64,000 nucleotides of DNA from positions 310,001 to 374,000 of the forward strand of contig NZ_JAXRUV010000002.1 of assembly GCF_034497705.1 (NCBI RefSeq), read 5' to 3'. The stretch comes from Marinococcus luteus_A. Its GTDB lineage: Bacteria; Bacillota; Bacilli; Bacillales; Marinococcaceae. A model generated the notes under the pieces. It was not told where the DNA came from, made no database searches, and was given only the letters and a program-made list of their open reading frames with translations. Shown here piece by piece: positions 1 to 8,718 of the stretch (position 1 is its first letter; each line of letters starts with the position of its first letter). The position numbers and the translations under genes are program-made.

Positions 1-1308
1 AAAGAAAACGAGGAGCATGTAACATGGCGCTCGTGCGACTTATTTTCATTAAAGGACGCGGAACAGGCACTCGAAGGTGCAGATTACGCTCTATACTTAG
101 TTCATTCGATGATGCCGACATCCAAATTAACCCAGGGCAGCTTTGAAGATATGGACGTTATCCTTGCCGATAATTTCGCGCGTGCCGCTGAGCAGAAGCA
201 GGTGAAGCAGGTCGTTTATTTGAGCGGCATTATTCCTGAAGCTGACCGGCTGTCCCGCCATTTAAGCAGCCGGCTCGAGGTGGAAGATATCCTAAAATCA
301 TACCGGACGCCTGTGACTGCTATACGTGCGGGATTAATTGTCGGTCCACAGGGCTCTTCGTTTCCTATTCTCGCAAAGCTGGTAAAGCGGCTGCCGGTCA
401 TGATCCTTCCGAAATGGACGCAGACCAAGACCCATCCCATTGCGCTTGCCGACGTATTAAACAGTCTGCAGAAGAGCATCGGGGAAGAATCGCTTTACAA
501 CCGTTCCATCGATGTTGGAGGGCCGGACGTAATGACCTACCGGAAAATGATGAACATCACTTCAAAGGTGATGGGGAAAAAGCGGTACGCAGTCACCGTG
601 CCGTTTTTCACCGTGCGCCTTTCAAGACTGTGGGTGAGTGTAACTACAGGGACACCGAAAAGCCTCGTTTATCCACTGATTGAAAGTCTGATCCATCCGA
701 TGGTGGCTGACCCTGCTAAAAGTGTGAAGGGCATCAGTGATGGAAAAATTCCATTCCGGGAGGCGGCAGAAAACTCTCTGAAGGAAAGCAGGAAGGAGCA
801 GTCCTCCATTCTGGCACGCCTGAAGCCGGCCCCTGTGGAGCGGAATGTACGCTCTGTCCAGCGCGTCACCATTCCAAGAGGGAGAGACGCGGACTGGACG
901 GCCCGTTACTATATAAAGTGGCTTCCGAAGCTTCTGCGCCCATTCGTAAAGGTGGAAACGACCGACCGCTACCAGTACGGTCTGCGGCCTGCCTTTATGA
1001 AAAGAACATTTCTCGAGCTCTCCTATTCCAAGGAGCGCAGCGAAGAAGACCGGGCGCTGTACTATATTACCGGTGGACTCCTTGCACAGGTAAATGAAGG
1101 AGAACGGGGCCGGCTGGAATTTCGTAAAATTCCTCATACAAACCAGTGCATTGTAGCGGTACATGATTATGTTCCAGCTATGCCATGGTACTTTTATCAA
1201 TATACCCAGGCGTTTATTCATCTTTGGATCATGAACCGTTTTAAAGCACACCTTGAAAAAGATCAGTGGACGTTAAGAAGGTCCCGGCAGCTCCAGCCGG
1301 AGACATAA
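1..1308 (+). CDS. NAD(P)-binding SDR-like protein with C-terminal DUF2867 (5' partial)
   Basis: The reading frame is open from base 1, so the true start and the Rossmann glycine motif lie upstream of the window. The visible part reads as an atypical short-chain dehydrogenase of the NDUFA9/NmrA type: a sugar-epimerase-like middle (VVYLSGI, then AIRAGLIVGP) and a C-terminal DUF2867-like region from about residue 290, with YYITGG, GRLEFR and a Pro/Tyr/His-rich end. Such proteins bind NAD(P) but have no agreed substrate. It is followed at 83 bases by an RsbR-type gene with no obvious terminator between. Family assignment is fairly firm; the biochemical role is unknown. Confidence 0.8.
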   Translation, partial: KENEEHVTWRSCDLFSLKDAEQALEGADYALYLVHSMMPTSKLTQGSFEDMDVILADNFARAAEQKQVKQVVYLSGIIPEADRLSRHLSSRLEVEDILKSYRTPVTAIRAGLIVGPQGSSFPILAKLVKRLPVMILPKWTQTKTHPIALADVLNSLQKSIGEESLYNRSIDVGGPDVMTYRKMMNITSKVMGKKRYAVTVPFFTVRLSRLWVSVTTGTPKSLVYPLIESLIHPMVADPAKSVKGISDGKIPFREAAENSLKESRKEQSSILARLKPAPVERNVRSVQRVTIPRGRDADWTARYYIKWLPKLLRPFVKVETTDRYQYGLRPAFMKRTFLELSYSKERSEEDRALYYITGGLLAQVNEGERGRLEFRKIPHTNQCIVAVHDYVPAMPWYFYQYTQAFIHLWIMNRFKAHLEKDQWTLRRSRQLQPET

Positions 1309-1390
1309 CTTTCCCCGTTTGGTTTCACCTTTTTTAAGGAACACGGAAAAGGATATGAGTACTCTGCATATAGAAGGGAGACGGTGCCGT

Positions 1391-2224
1391 ATGAGCACCA
1401 ACCAGTTGATCCGTGACTATTTCTTCAATCACGCAGCGGAAATGGCGAATTCATGGTACGAAACGTTGGAGGAATCAGATAGGGAATCTGCTTACGCAAC
1501 GACGGACCCAAAAAAAGTGGAGGAACTGAAGTCTCAGACGTATGAGTTTCATTTATATTTCTCGAGTATTTTTATCGAGGACCGGAATACATGGGAGAAT
1601 ACCTTTGAAGTATGGATAGACGGCATTATAAGTGATCCCAAATACTTCCGGACGAAGGATGCGCGAGTCGTCCGGGAAATGATGAGATACCGGGAGCAGT
1701 ATACAGCCTATTTGAAGCGCTTTTACGCTGAAGAGCACACAGAGCTCTCTGCCAATATGAAGGAACAGCTACGGGAGCTCGTAACAAACGGCGTGGATCA
1801 AATTATTCTTTCTTACGTGGAAAAATCCAACCGGCTGCTCCTGCAGAAATTAGAAGCGAGGGAAAGCATTATTAATGAACTGAGCGCTCCGGTTATCTCT
1901 CTGAATAAATCATCCGCTCTTCTTCCGTTAATTGGAGAAATTGACGAAGAACGGGCTGCGGTAATTCTCGAGCACACACTCGAGGCATGCTCGAAAAAGC
2001 AGGTCTCTGAATTGTTTATTGACCTTTCCGGGGTAGCCGGCATCGGTACTCACGTCGCTCATCAGATTTTCGGGCTGATCCGTTCGTTAAAGCTGATTGG
2101 CGTACAGCCTGTCCTGGCAGGAATGCGTCCCGAAATCGCCCAGACCTCCGTCAATCTTGGCATCAGCTTTCAGGATGTGCCGATTGCTTCATCGCTTTCC
2201 CAGGCAATGGATCAAAAGCATTAA
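1391..2224 (+). CDS. RsbR-family stressosome protein (N-terminal globin-like sensor plus STAS)
   Basis: 277 residues. The N-terminal ~150 residues are helical and resemble the non-haem globin domain of RsbR paralogues; the C-terminal ~115 residues are a STAS domain (LFIDLSGVAGIGTHVAHQI, then GMRPEIAQTSVNLGI). These proteins build the stressosome core that holds RsbT and controls SigB. Of the two regulatory threonines of B. subtilis RsbRA, the second (Thr205 position, GIGTHVAH) is kept, while the first (Thr171 position, IDEERA) is Glu. I start at ATG 1391, with AAGGGAG ten bases upstream; an in-frame ATG at 1355 is possible. No rsbS, rsbT or sigB lies nearby. A second STAS sensor (LOV type) sits at 62.2 kb. 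Confidence 0.85.
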   Translation: MSTNQLIRDYFFNHAAEMANSWYETLEESDRESAYATTDPKKVEELKSQTYEFHLYFSSIFIEDRNTWENTFEVWIDGIISDPKYFRTKDARVVREMMRYREQYTAYLKRFYAEEHTELSANMKEQLRELVTNGVDQIILSYVEKSNRLLLQKLEARESIINELSAPVISLNKSSALLPLIGEIDEERAAVILEHTLEACSKKQVSELFIDLSGVAGIGTHVAHQIFGLIRSLKLIGVQPVLAGMRPEIAQTSVNLGISFQDVPIASSLSQAMDQKH

Positions 2225-2228
2225 AAAA

Positions 2229-2266
2229 AGCCGGCCCCCCATATTGATGGGCGCCGGCCTTTTCTT
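2229..2266 (+). terminator. Rho-independent terminator after the rsbR-like gene
   Basis: A GC-rich hairpin with GCCGGC arms and an AT-containing loop is followed by TTTTCTTC. It directly follows the stop codon and separates this gene from the convergent gene at 2294. Confidence 0.75.
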
Positions 2267-2293
2267 CGTCTTTAATACAGAATCACTCTGCTT

Positions 2294-2533
2294 TTAGACT
2301 TTTTCGACAACGTACGTTGGCTTCTCAACGAATCTTTTGCCGCCTAGTTCTTCAGAATGATCGAAGTAGCCGCCGAATTTATAAACGACTTTGTACTCGC
2401 GGTCTGGCTCTGTAAACAACTGGTTTTCGTTGTTGGAGATGACCGTGACGTGGTTGTTTTCTACAAAGCTGTCAATTTCACTCGCTTTATAGTTTGTACC
2501 TGCAGTAAGTTCGGAAACAGATTGGCTTCCCAT
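2294..2533 (-). CDS. Small hypothetical protein (79 aa)
   Basis: I do not recognise a family. The protein starts MGSQSVSELTAGTNYKASEI and is mildly acidic, without cysteines or membrane segments; hydrophobic/charged alternation (VTVISNN, YKVVYKFGG) suggests a small beta-rich fold. ATG at 2533 has AAAGGAG nine bases upstream, a strong ribosome site that supports real translation. It is convergent with the rsbR-like gene and lies downstream of the aldo/keto reductase in the same orientation reading (about 75 bases apart), but is probably transcribed alone. Confidence 0.55.
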   Translation of the reverse strand: MGSQSVSELTAGTNYKASEIDSFVENNHVTVISNNENQLFTEPDREYKVVYKFGGYFDHSEELGGKRFVEKPTYVVEKV

Positions 2534-2608
2534 ATATAATCGCTCCTTTGCGTTATAATTTGTCCACTGGTACTGTTACCCGGGTAAAGCCTGTCTTAAT
2601 CATACGAT

Positions 2609-3592
2609 TTAATAGCCGCCCCTGATGCTTGGCTCCACGTCCTCTAAATAAAACTTCGTCAGCTTCTCCTGCTCCTCCCTGGAGAAGGAAGGCACGCTGA
2701 CCGCTTCGAGGCTGTCGGTCACCTGTTTTTCGTTACGGAATCCCGGTATGACGCAGGTGACATCCTCGTTATCCAGAATCCAGCGCAGAGCTGCCTGCGC
2801 CATTGTACCCCGCTGCTCTTTAATCCACTGGAGGGAGGTGCTGAGCTCCACGCCCTTTTGGAAAGGAAGGCCGGCGAATGTTTCTCCGACATTGAAGGCG
2901 TCTCCGTCCCGGTTGAAATTGCGGTGGTCGTCTTCAGCGAATGTCGTTTCTTTTGTATATTTTCCAGTTAACAGTCCGCTTGCGAGCGGCACGCGGGTCA
3001 GGATACCGACGCCCTGCTTTTTCGCCTGTGGAAAAAGCCGTTCTGCCGGCTTCTGGCGGAAAATATTGTAGATAACCTGAAGTGCCTTAACATTTGGGTA
3101 ATGGAGGCATTCCATGCCCTCCTCCACTGTTTCCACGCTGACTCCGTAGTGGCGGATCTTTCCCTGTGCCTGCAGGTCATCAAGCACCTTAAACACCGAG
3201 CCGTCTTTTAAAACGTCAATCGGCGGACAGTGAATCTGATAAAGATCCAGGCGTTCGCGTCCGAGGCGCTTCAGTGTAGCGTCCAGGTAGGCCGTGACAC
3301 TTTCCCTGGAATAAGTATTTGGGTCATTAATATCGCCGCCGCGCGCAAATTTGCTGGCCACGTGAATCTTCTCTTCTTTTCCTTTCGTTGCTTTTCCAAT
3401 CAATTCCTCGCTGTGTCCGTCCCCGTACACGTCAGCCGTGTCGAAAAAATTCACGCCGGCGTCCATGGCAGCCTCGAGGCCCTTAAGCGCTTCGGTATCG
3501 TTTGTTGCTCCCCACGCGCCGCCAATTGCCCACGTGCCAAAGCTCAGTTCACTTACTTCCAATTCGGTATTTCCTAACTGACGATATTTCAT
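2609..3592 (-). CDS. Aldo/keto reductase
   Basis: 327 residues from ATG 3592, which has AGGTGG five bases upstream; a GTG three codons earlier is in frame but too close to the ribosome site. The TIM-barrel family hallmarks are present: FGTWAIGG near the N-terminus, FFDTADVYGDGHSEELIG with catalytic Asp and Tyr, the Lys in VASKFARG, and YQIHCPP with the His. The C-terminal NADPH-binding part carries VIPGFRNEKQV. Members reduce aldehydes and ketones with NADPH; the closest informal match is the YqkF/YhdN-type general stress reductases of Bacillus. Substrate is unknown. Divergent from the ornithine cyclodeaminase-like gene. Confidence 0.88.
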   Translation of the reverse strand: MKYRQLGNTELEVSELSFGTWAIGGAWGATNDTEALKGLEAAMDAGVNFFDTADVYGDGHSEELIGKATKGKEEKIHVASKFARGGDINDPNTYSRESVTAYLDATLKRLGRERLDLYQIHCPPIDVLKDGSVFKVLDDLQAQGKIRHYGVSVETVEEGMECLHYPNVKALQVIYNIFRQKPAERLFPQAKKQGVGILTRVPLASGLLTGKYTKETTFAEDDHRNFNRDGDAFNVGETFAGLPFQKGVELSTSLQWIKEQRGTMAQAALRWILDNEDVTCVIPGFRNEKQVTDSLEAVSVPSFSREEQEKLTKFYLEDVEPSIRGGY

Positions 3593-3732
3593 ATCGTCCA
3601 CCTGCCTTTTAATTAAAGTATGTTGGGCTATTCCCGATCTGCAGATATTTAAGCGTTCTCATGATTAATGGTTTTGATTTAGTGCAATGTTTCCTATAAT
3701 AAAAGCAGCACATTTTAAAGGAGGCGGAGTCC

Positions 3733-4719
3733 TTGTATTTATTCAAAGAAAAACCGATCAGAAATACGATTGATGTCAATCAGCAGGCGCTTTCCCTTAT
3801 TGAAGACGGCTTTCGGCGCCTGCAGGCAGGAGAAGTAACCATGCCTCCCGTACTCAGCATGCCCATTGCCGATAAAAATGGTGAAATGGATGCAAAAACG
3901 GCCTACGTCAAGGGCATGGACCAGTTTGCCCTGAAAATTTCGACCGGTTTTTTCGATAACCCGGACAAAGGGCTTCCAAGCCTTAGTGGCATGATGCTTT
4001 TGTTTCATTCGGATACCGGCTTCCCGGCAGCAGTGCTTCAGGACAATGGATATTTGACCGATGTGCGCACAGGAATTGCTGGCGCTGTGGCAGCCAAATA
4101 CCTGGCTAAAGACGAGGCAAGGATTGCAGGTATCGTCGGCACCGGCACGCAGGCGCGCTTTCAGCTGCGGGCGCTGAAAATGGTGCGGCCGTCAATTGAA
4201 AAAGTATATGTGTACGGACGCAAAAAAGAACGGATTGAAGCGTATCAGCGTGAAATGGAGCATGAGCTCGGTGTTACGACAGAAGCTGCCGATCTTGAAA
4301 CAGTAGTACGAAACTGTGACGTGCTCGTTACGACGACGCCGTCGACAGAACCGTTCATCAAAAAAGAATGGCTGCACCCTGGGCTGCATATTACAGCTAT
4401 GGGCTCAGATGCCTCGGAAAAGAATGAAATCGAGCCGGACGTACTCGGAGCGGTGGACATTCTTGCCTGTGATGCGGCTTCGCAGGTGTTTTCCATAGGG
4501 GAACACCGGACGGCAAAAGAAGCAGGGATTATCGATGAAAGCAGCACGGTGGAAATCGGTGCGATTATCAGCGGAGATGCCCGTGGCCGGGAAACGATGG
4601 AGCAGGTAACCTTCTGTGACCTGACAGGCACCGGAGTGCAGGATACAGCCATTGCCGTTTATACGTACGACCAGCTCAAGGCCTCCGGAGAAGGAATCGA
4701 AATAACAGAAGACGAATAA
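3733..4719 (+). CDS. Ornithine cyclodeaminase / mu-crystallin family protein
   Basis: 328 residues from a TTG start, with AGGAGG eight bases upstream. Family features: an N-terminal dimerisation region, YVKGMDQFALKISTGFFDN with the substrate-binding Lys, LTDVRTGIAGAVAAKYLA, and the Rossmann motif GIVGTGTQARFQLRAL. Members include ornithine and lysine cyclodeaminases, alanine dehydrogenase (archaeal), ketimine reductases and the EutC protein of ectoine use. In a salt-tolerant Bacillaceae the ectoine link is tempting, but no eutB, eutD or eutE neighbours are seen, so I leave the substrate open. The gene stands alone and ends in a strong terminator. Confidence 0.82.
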   Translation: MYLFKEKPIRNTIDVNQQALSLIEDGFRRLQAGEVTMPPVLSMPIADKNGEMDAKTAYVKGMDQFALKISTGFFDNPDKGLPSLSGMMLLFHSDTGFPAAVLQDNGYLTDVRTGIAGAVAAKYLAKDEARIAGIVGTGTQARFQLRALKMVRPSIEKVYVYGRKKERIEAYQREMEHELGVTTEAADLETVVRNCDVLVTTTPSTEPFIKKEWLHPGLHITAMGSDASEKNEIEPDVLGAVDILACDAASQVFSIGEHRTAKEAGIIDESSTVEIGAIISGDARGRETMEQVTFCDLTGTGVQDTAIAVYTYDQLKASGEGIEITEDE

Positions 4720-4765
4720 ATGAAGGACTCCGGTCCTGCTTTCCGGCTCGGTCAAAGGGTGATCG

Positions 4766-4797
4766 AAGCTTCTCTGCTCCGGCAGGGAAGCTTTTTT
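4766..4797 (+). terminator. Strong intrinsic terminator
   Basis: A 12-bp stem (AAGCTTCTCTGC with GCAGGGAAGCTT, one G-T pair) with a TCCG loop is followed by TTTTTT. It ends the cyclodeaminase-family transcript. Confidence 0.9.
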
Positions 4798-4921
4798 GTC
4801 TGCAGGCTTTTCAAATGATCAATTTTCCCTTCTCAATGCGTGAAGTCGTGTTAAAATAAGACAGTGATTAACCGGAACGTTAAAAGCGAGTATGTGCAGG
4901 CATAGAGAAAGGTGGCTCATC

Positions 4922-5359
4922 GTGGCAGACACAGCAAAGACCCCGGTAAAAGTCGCTATGACAACCAATATGCAGCAGGAAGATGAACGGGAAACCATTC
5001 AGCTGAACGCAGATGGCGAAATGTACGAAAAGCAGGAATGGACGTATGTCCGGTTCGAAGAAGAGCTTGAGGGCATAGGAAAGGTACAGACAACGCTGAA
5101 AATCGGAAACGCAGAGGTGATGGTACTCCGAAGCGGGGCCGTGGCCATGCGTCAGGTATACGCGTACGGCGAACGTACCGAAGGCACCTACGATATGGGC
5201 TACGGCCGGCTTCATACAGAAGCGGTAACAGACCATCTGGCTGTGACAAAGGCCAACCTCGGCTGGGTGATGCATATTGATTTTCATTACCGGCTGGTAC
5301 TGCAGGGAACGCCGGTAGGGCGTTACGAAATTTCGATCGTTATTGAGGAGGACGCATGA
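4922..5359 (+). CDS. ywiB: DUF1934 protein, YwiB-like beta-barrel
   Basis: 145 residues from GTG 4922, preceded by AAAGGTGG at a good distance. The protein is rich in beta strands and matches YwiB (DUF1934, a calycin-like barrel) in length and layout: an N-terminal IQLNADGEMYEKQEWTYVRF strand pair and a C-terminal FHYRLVLQG...YEISIVIEE. The gene order ywiB-argS is that of B. subtilis and the stop codon is four bases before the argS start, implying co-transcription. Function is not established; a role linked to arginyl-tRNA synthetase is only suggested by conserved adjacency. Confidence 0.85.
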   Translation: MADTAKTPVKVAMTTNMQQEDERETIQLNADGEMYEKQEWTYVRFEEELEGIGKVQTTLKIGNAEVMVLRSGAVAMRQVYAYGERTEGTYDMGYGRLHTEAVTDHLAVTKANLGWVMHIDFHYRLVLQGTPVGRYEISIVIEEDA

Positions 5360-5363
5360 GCAT

Positions 5364-7034
5364 ATGAATATAATGGATCAGGTGAAGGAGCAGTTAAAAA
5401 CAGAAATTGCGGCGGCAATTGAAGCGGCAGGACTTGCCCGGGGGGGAGACGTCCCGGAAATTGTGCTTGAAACCCCGAAGGAAAAAAGCCATGGGGACTT
5501 TGCATCGAACGCAGCGATGAAGCTCGCAAGCGTGGCAAAAAAGGCTCCGAGGGCGATCGCCGAAGACATCGTGAACCACTTAAACACAAGCAAAGCCTCC
5601 GTCAAAGAAATTGAAATTGCCGGACCTGGCTTTATTAACTTTTTTATGGATAACCGTTATTTGATTGATGTGATTCCGGAGGTGCTTGACCAGGGAGCGG
5701 AGTACGGTCGCTCTAATGTTGGAAGGCAGAAAAAGGTTCAGGTGGAATTTGTATCGGCGAACCCGACCGGCAATTTGCATCTCGGTCATGCCCGCGGCGC
5801 GGCCGTTGGGGACTCGCTCTGCAACATTCTGGACTTCGCCGGCTACGACGTGACGCGTGAATATTACATTAACGATGCCGGCAACCAGATCGTAAACCTG
5901 GCAAGATCGGTCGAAAGCCGGTACTTTGAAGCCCTTGGCATGGAAATGGAAATGCCTGAAGGCGGCTATCAGGGAGCAGACGTGCGCCAGTTCGGCGAAG
6001 AGCTTGCAAGCGAACAGGGAGACCGGTTCGTCCACGTTGAGGAAGAGGAAAGGCTTGAGTTTTTCCGCGAGTACGGCCTGAAGCGTGAAATCGAAAAGCT
6101 GAAGCAGGATCTTGAACAATTCAGAGTACGTTTTGATGTGTGGTATTCAGAAACCTCTCTTTATACAAACGGCAATGTTGAAGAAACGCTGCAATACCTG
6201 CACGACCAGGGAGAAACATACGAAGAAGACGGGGCAGTATGGTTCCGCTCGAGCCGTTACGGAGACGATAAAGATCGGGTGCTCGTGAAAAATGACGGTA
6301 CCTATACGTATCTGCTCCCGGATATTTCGTATCACCGGGACAAATTCGGCCGCGGCTTTGAAAAGGTTATTAATATCTGGGGAGCAGACCACCACGGCTA
6401 TATTCCGCGTATGGAAGCAGCGGTACAGGCGCTCGGCCATGATAAAGAACAGCTCGAGACGAAGATCATTCAAATGGTGAATCTGTTTGAAAACGGCGAG
6501 CGTGTGAAAATGAGCAAACGGACCGGCAAGGCGGTAACACTGAAGGATCTCATGGAAGAAGTCGGCATCGATGCGACCCGGTATTTCTTTGCGATGCGGA
6601 GTCCGGACACTCACATGGACTTTGACCTGAGCCTGGCCAAATCGCAGTCCAACGAAAATCCGGTATACTACGTGCAGTATGCTCATGCACGGCTTTGCAG
6701 CATCTTCCGTCAGGCGGAGGAACGCGGTATCACCTTTGATCCGGCGGCAGATTTGACGCCGATTCACAGTGAAAAAGAACTGGACGTACTGAAAAAAATC
6801 GGGGAATTCCCGGAAGAAGTGGCGATTGCAGCGGATAAATACGCTCCGCACCGCATGACTACCTATCTTCATGAACTGGCTTCTGCGTTTCACAGCTTTT
6901 ACAATGCGGACCGCGTGATGGACGCTGAGGATGAGCCTAAAACCCAGGCAAGGCTCGTACTGGCGAAGGCAGTCCAGACGACGGTGCAGAACGGCCTGGA
7001 TCTTATCGGCGTGAACGCGCCGGAAACGATGTAA
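5364..7034 (+). CDS. argS: Arginyl-tRNA synthetase
   Basis: 556 residues. Class I synthetase that attaches arginine to tRNA-Arg. Seen in order: N-terminal Add1 domain (about 1-100), HIGH-type motif HLGHARGA in SANPTGNLHLGHA, the KMSK motif KMSKRTGK, and the C-terminal anticodon-binding DALR domain. ATG 5364 begins MNIMDQVKEQL. The GGAGG at 5347-5351 is about twelve bases upstream, a rather long spacing, so ATG 5373 cannot be fully excluded. Translationally close to ywiB. A hairpin terminator follows. Confidence 0.97.
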   Translation: MNIMDQVKEQLKTEIAAAIEAAGLARGGDVPEIVLETPKEKSHGDFASNAAMKLASVAKKAPRAIAEDIVNHLNTSKASVKEIEIAGPGFINFFMDNRYLIDVIPEVLDQGAEYGRSNVGRQKKVQVEFVSANPTGNLHLGHARGAAVGDSLCNILDFAGYDVTREYYINDAGNQIVNLARSVESRYFEALGMEMEMPEGGYQGADVRQFGEELASEQGDRFVHVEEEERLEFFREYGLKREIEKLKQDLEQFRVRFDVWYSETSLYTNGNVEETLQYLHDQGETYEEDGAVWFRSSRYGDDKDRVLVKNDGTYTYLLPDISYHRDKFGRGFEKVINIWGADHHGYIPRMEAAVQALGHDKEQLETKIIQMVNLFENGERVKMSKRTGKAVTLKDLMEEVGIDATRYFFAMRSPDTHMDFDLSLAKSQSNENPVYYVQYAHARLCSIFRQAEERGITFDPAADLTPIHSEKELDVLKKIGEFPEEVAIAADKYAPHRMTTYLHELASAFHSFYNADRVMDAEDEPKTQARLVLAKAVQTTVQNGLDLIGVNAPETM

Positions 7035-7042
7035 TAACGACG

Positions 7043-7074
7043 AAGGCACCGCCCGAAATGGGAGGTGCCTTTTT
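7043..7074 (+). terminator. argS terminator
   Basis: AAGGCACC pairs with GGTGCCTT around a short partly paired interior, followed by TTTTTGTT. It lies between argS and the convergent cstA-type gene. Confidence 0.85.
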
Positions 7075-7075
7075 G

Positions 7076-8536
7076 TTATGCTTTGGCGGGAGCTTTTTCA
7101 TATGCGGATTCGATCTGTTCGTCGACCGGAAACCTGGTTCCCACGTAGGCGCGGGCCCGTTTAACAAATAGGGCGATAACAATCAGTGTGCCGACAGCTG
7201 CAATAATATAACTCAATTCCATCGGAAGCCCGAAGCCGATCGGCGCATTTAAAATGTAGGTAAACGTTGCCATAGTCATGAACGTGGCTGGAATCGAAGC
7301 GACCCAGTGGTTTTTCCCGGCAAGCACGAGATACATGGCCCCGACCCACAGGGCGATCATAGCGGTGGACTGATTGGCCCAGGAAAAGTACCGCCATAAA
7401 ATGGTGAAGTCCATGTTTGTTAAAGCAAACGAAGCGACAAACAATGGAAGCGCGATCCAAAGCCGGTTCGGCATTTTCTTTTGATTGATCCGGAAGTAGT
7501 CCGCAATGATCATCCGTGCGCTTCTAAACGAAGTATCACCGGATGTGATTGGAAGAACTATAACCCCAATGACTGCGAGCGTACCGCCAACGGCACCAAG
7601 CATCGTCATGGAGACTTCACTAACTACAGCTCCGGGACCGCCGGCAGCGATGATTTCATTCAGGGAAACGCCGTTAAAAATGCTCATGGCAGCAGCGGCC
7701 CAGATCATGGCGATGATGCCTTCGGCGATCATCATGCCGTAGAAAATTTTTCTTCCGCTGCCTTCATTTTGTGTAGTCCGTGAAATGATCGGCGTCTGGG
7801 TGGCATGAAAGCCGGAGATAGCCCCGCAGGAAATAGTTAAAAACAGAAGCGGGAAAATAGGCGCCTGATCCGGGTGCATGTTTTGGAACGAAAGCTCCGG
7901 AATTGGCTGTCCCTGAACGATAAGTCCACCTCCGATACCGACAGCGCTGAGCAGAAGGAGCGCCCCGAGGATCGGATAAATCTTGCCGATAATTTTATCG
8001 ACCGGAAGCAGGGTTGCGAGAGTATAATAGGCGAAAATAACGGTAATAATAGCAGCAAGGCTGATCCATCCAGGAAGAATTCCGCTCAGCAGCTCCGCAG
8101 GAGCAGTGACGAAAACGGTTCCAACTAATAATAAAAGAAGCACTGAAAACCCGTTTACAATATGCTTCATCGACTTGCCGAGAAATTTGCCGGCAAGCTG
8201 AGGAAGGTGGGCGCCGCCGTTCCGTATGGAAATCATTCCGGTTAAGTAATCATGCACCGCTCCGGCAAAAATAGCTCCGAACACGATCCATAAAAAAGCA
8301 ACTGGGCCGTAAAGGGCGCCCATAATCGGGCCGAAAATTGGACCAACGCCGGCAATATTCAGCAGCTGAATCATGGAGTTCCGCTTCGTCCCCATAGGGA
8401 GGTAGTCTACGTTATCCTGTTTCGTGAAGGCAGGAGTGGCCCGTTTTTCATTTGTAGTGAATAATTTTTCAATAAAAGCGCCGTATGTAAAATAGCCGAT
8501 AATTAGTAACGCTACTGCGACGATAAAAGTAATCAT
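7076..8536 (-). CDS. CstA-family carbon starvation transporter
   Basis: 486 residues, very hydrophobic, with about 13-16 predicted membrane segments. CstA hallmarks include the N-terminal GVGPIFGPIMGALYGPVAFLW and HDYLTGMISIRNGG, and TSGDTSFRSAR in the second half. CstA proteins move peptides or pyruvate into the cell when preferred carbon runs out. This one belongs to the shorter CstA type rather than the ~600-residue type. ATG at 8536 has GGAGG upstream. The promoter TTGACG-17-TATAAC lies just upstream with a near-consensus CcpA site overlapping the start of transcription, so glucose repression is likely. Confidence 0.92.
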   Translation of the reverse strand: MITFIVAVALLIIGYFTYGAFIEKLFTTNEKRATPAFTKQDNVDYLPMGTKRNSMIQLLNIAGVGPIFGPIMGALYGPVAFLWIVFGAIFAGAVHDYLTGMISIRNGGAHLPQLAGKFLGKSMKHIVNGFSVLLLLLVGTVFVTAPAELLSGILPGWISLAAIITVIFAYYTLATLLPVDKIIGKIYPILGALLLLSAVGIGGGLIVQGQPIPELSFQNMHPDQAPIFPLLFLTISCGAISGFHATQTPIISRTTQNEGSGRKIFYGMMIAEGIIAMIWAAAAMSIFNGVSLNEIIAAGGPGAVVSEVSMTMLGAVGGTLAVIGVIVLPITSGDTSFRSARMIIADYFRINQKKMPNRLWIALPLFVASFALTNMDFTILWRYFSWANQSTAMIALWVGAMYLVLAGKNHWVASIPATFMTMATFTYILNAPIGFGLPMELSYIIAAVGTLIVIALFVKRARAYVGTRFPVDEQIESAYEKAPAKA

Positions 8537-8558
8537 GATGTCATCCTCCTGGCAAATT

Positions 8559-8572
8559 TGAATACGCTTACA
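8559..8572 (-). promoter_or_regulatory. Candidate CcpA (cre) site at cstA
   Basis: Read on the minus strand, TGTAAGCGTATTCA matches the consensus TGWNANCGNTNWCA at all but one fixed position. It lies just downstream of the -10 element, a position from which CcpA normally blocks transcription. Confidence 0.6.
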
Positions 8573-8577
8573 AATTA

Positions 8578-8606
8578 GTTATACAGTTGGAAATCATAAA
8601 CGTCAA
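8578..8606 (-). promoter_or_regulatory. SigA promoter of cstA
   Basis: TTGACG (complement of 8601-8606), 17 bases, TATAAC (complement of 8578-8583). The start of transcription would fall near 8571, giving a short leader before the ATG at 8536. Confidence 0.75.
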
Positions 8607-8718
8607 GCAGAAAATGAAGCAGGTACGCGCGGTTTTTATTACAGACAGGAAGGGTAAATAATGGTAGATCTAGAAGAATAACAGGAAGACATGCTACCAT
8701 GCAGAAGGAGGAAACGAT

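Noticed and set aside
3733..4719. Ectoine utilisation EutC
   Set aside because: The family fits, but no eut neighbours are present and several other activities use the same fold, so I kept the general family name.
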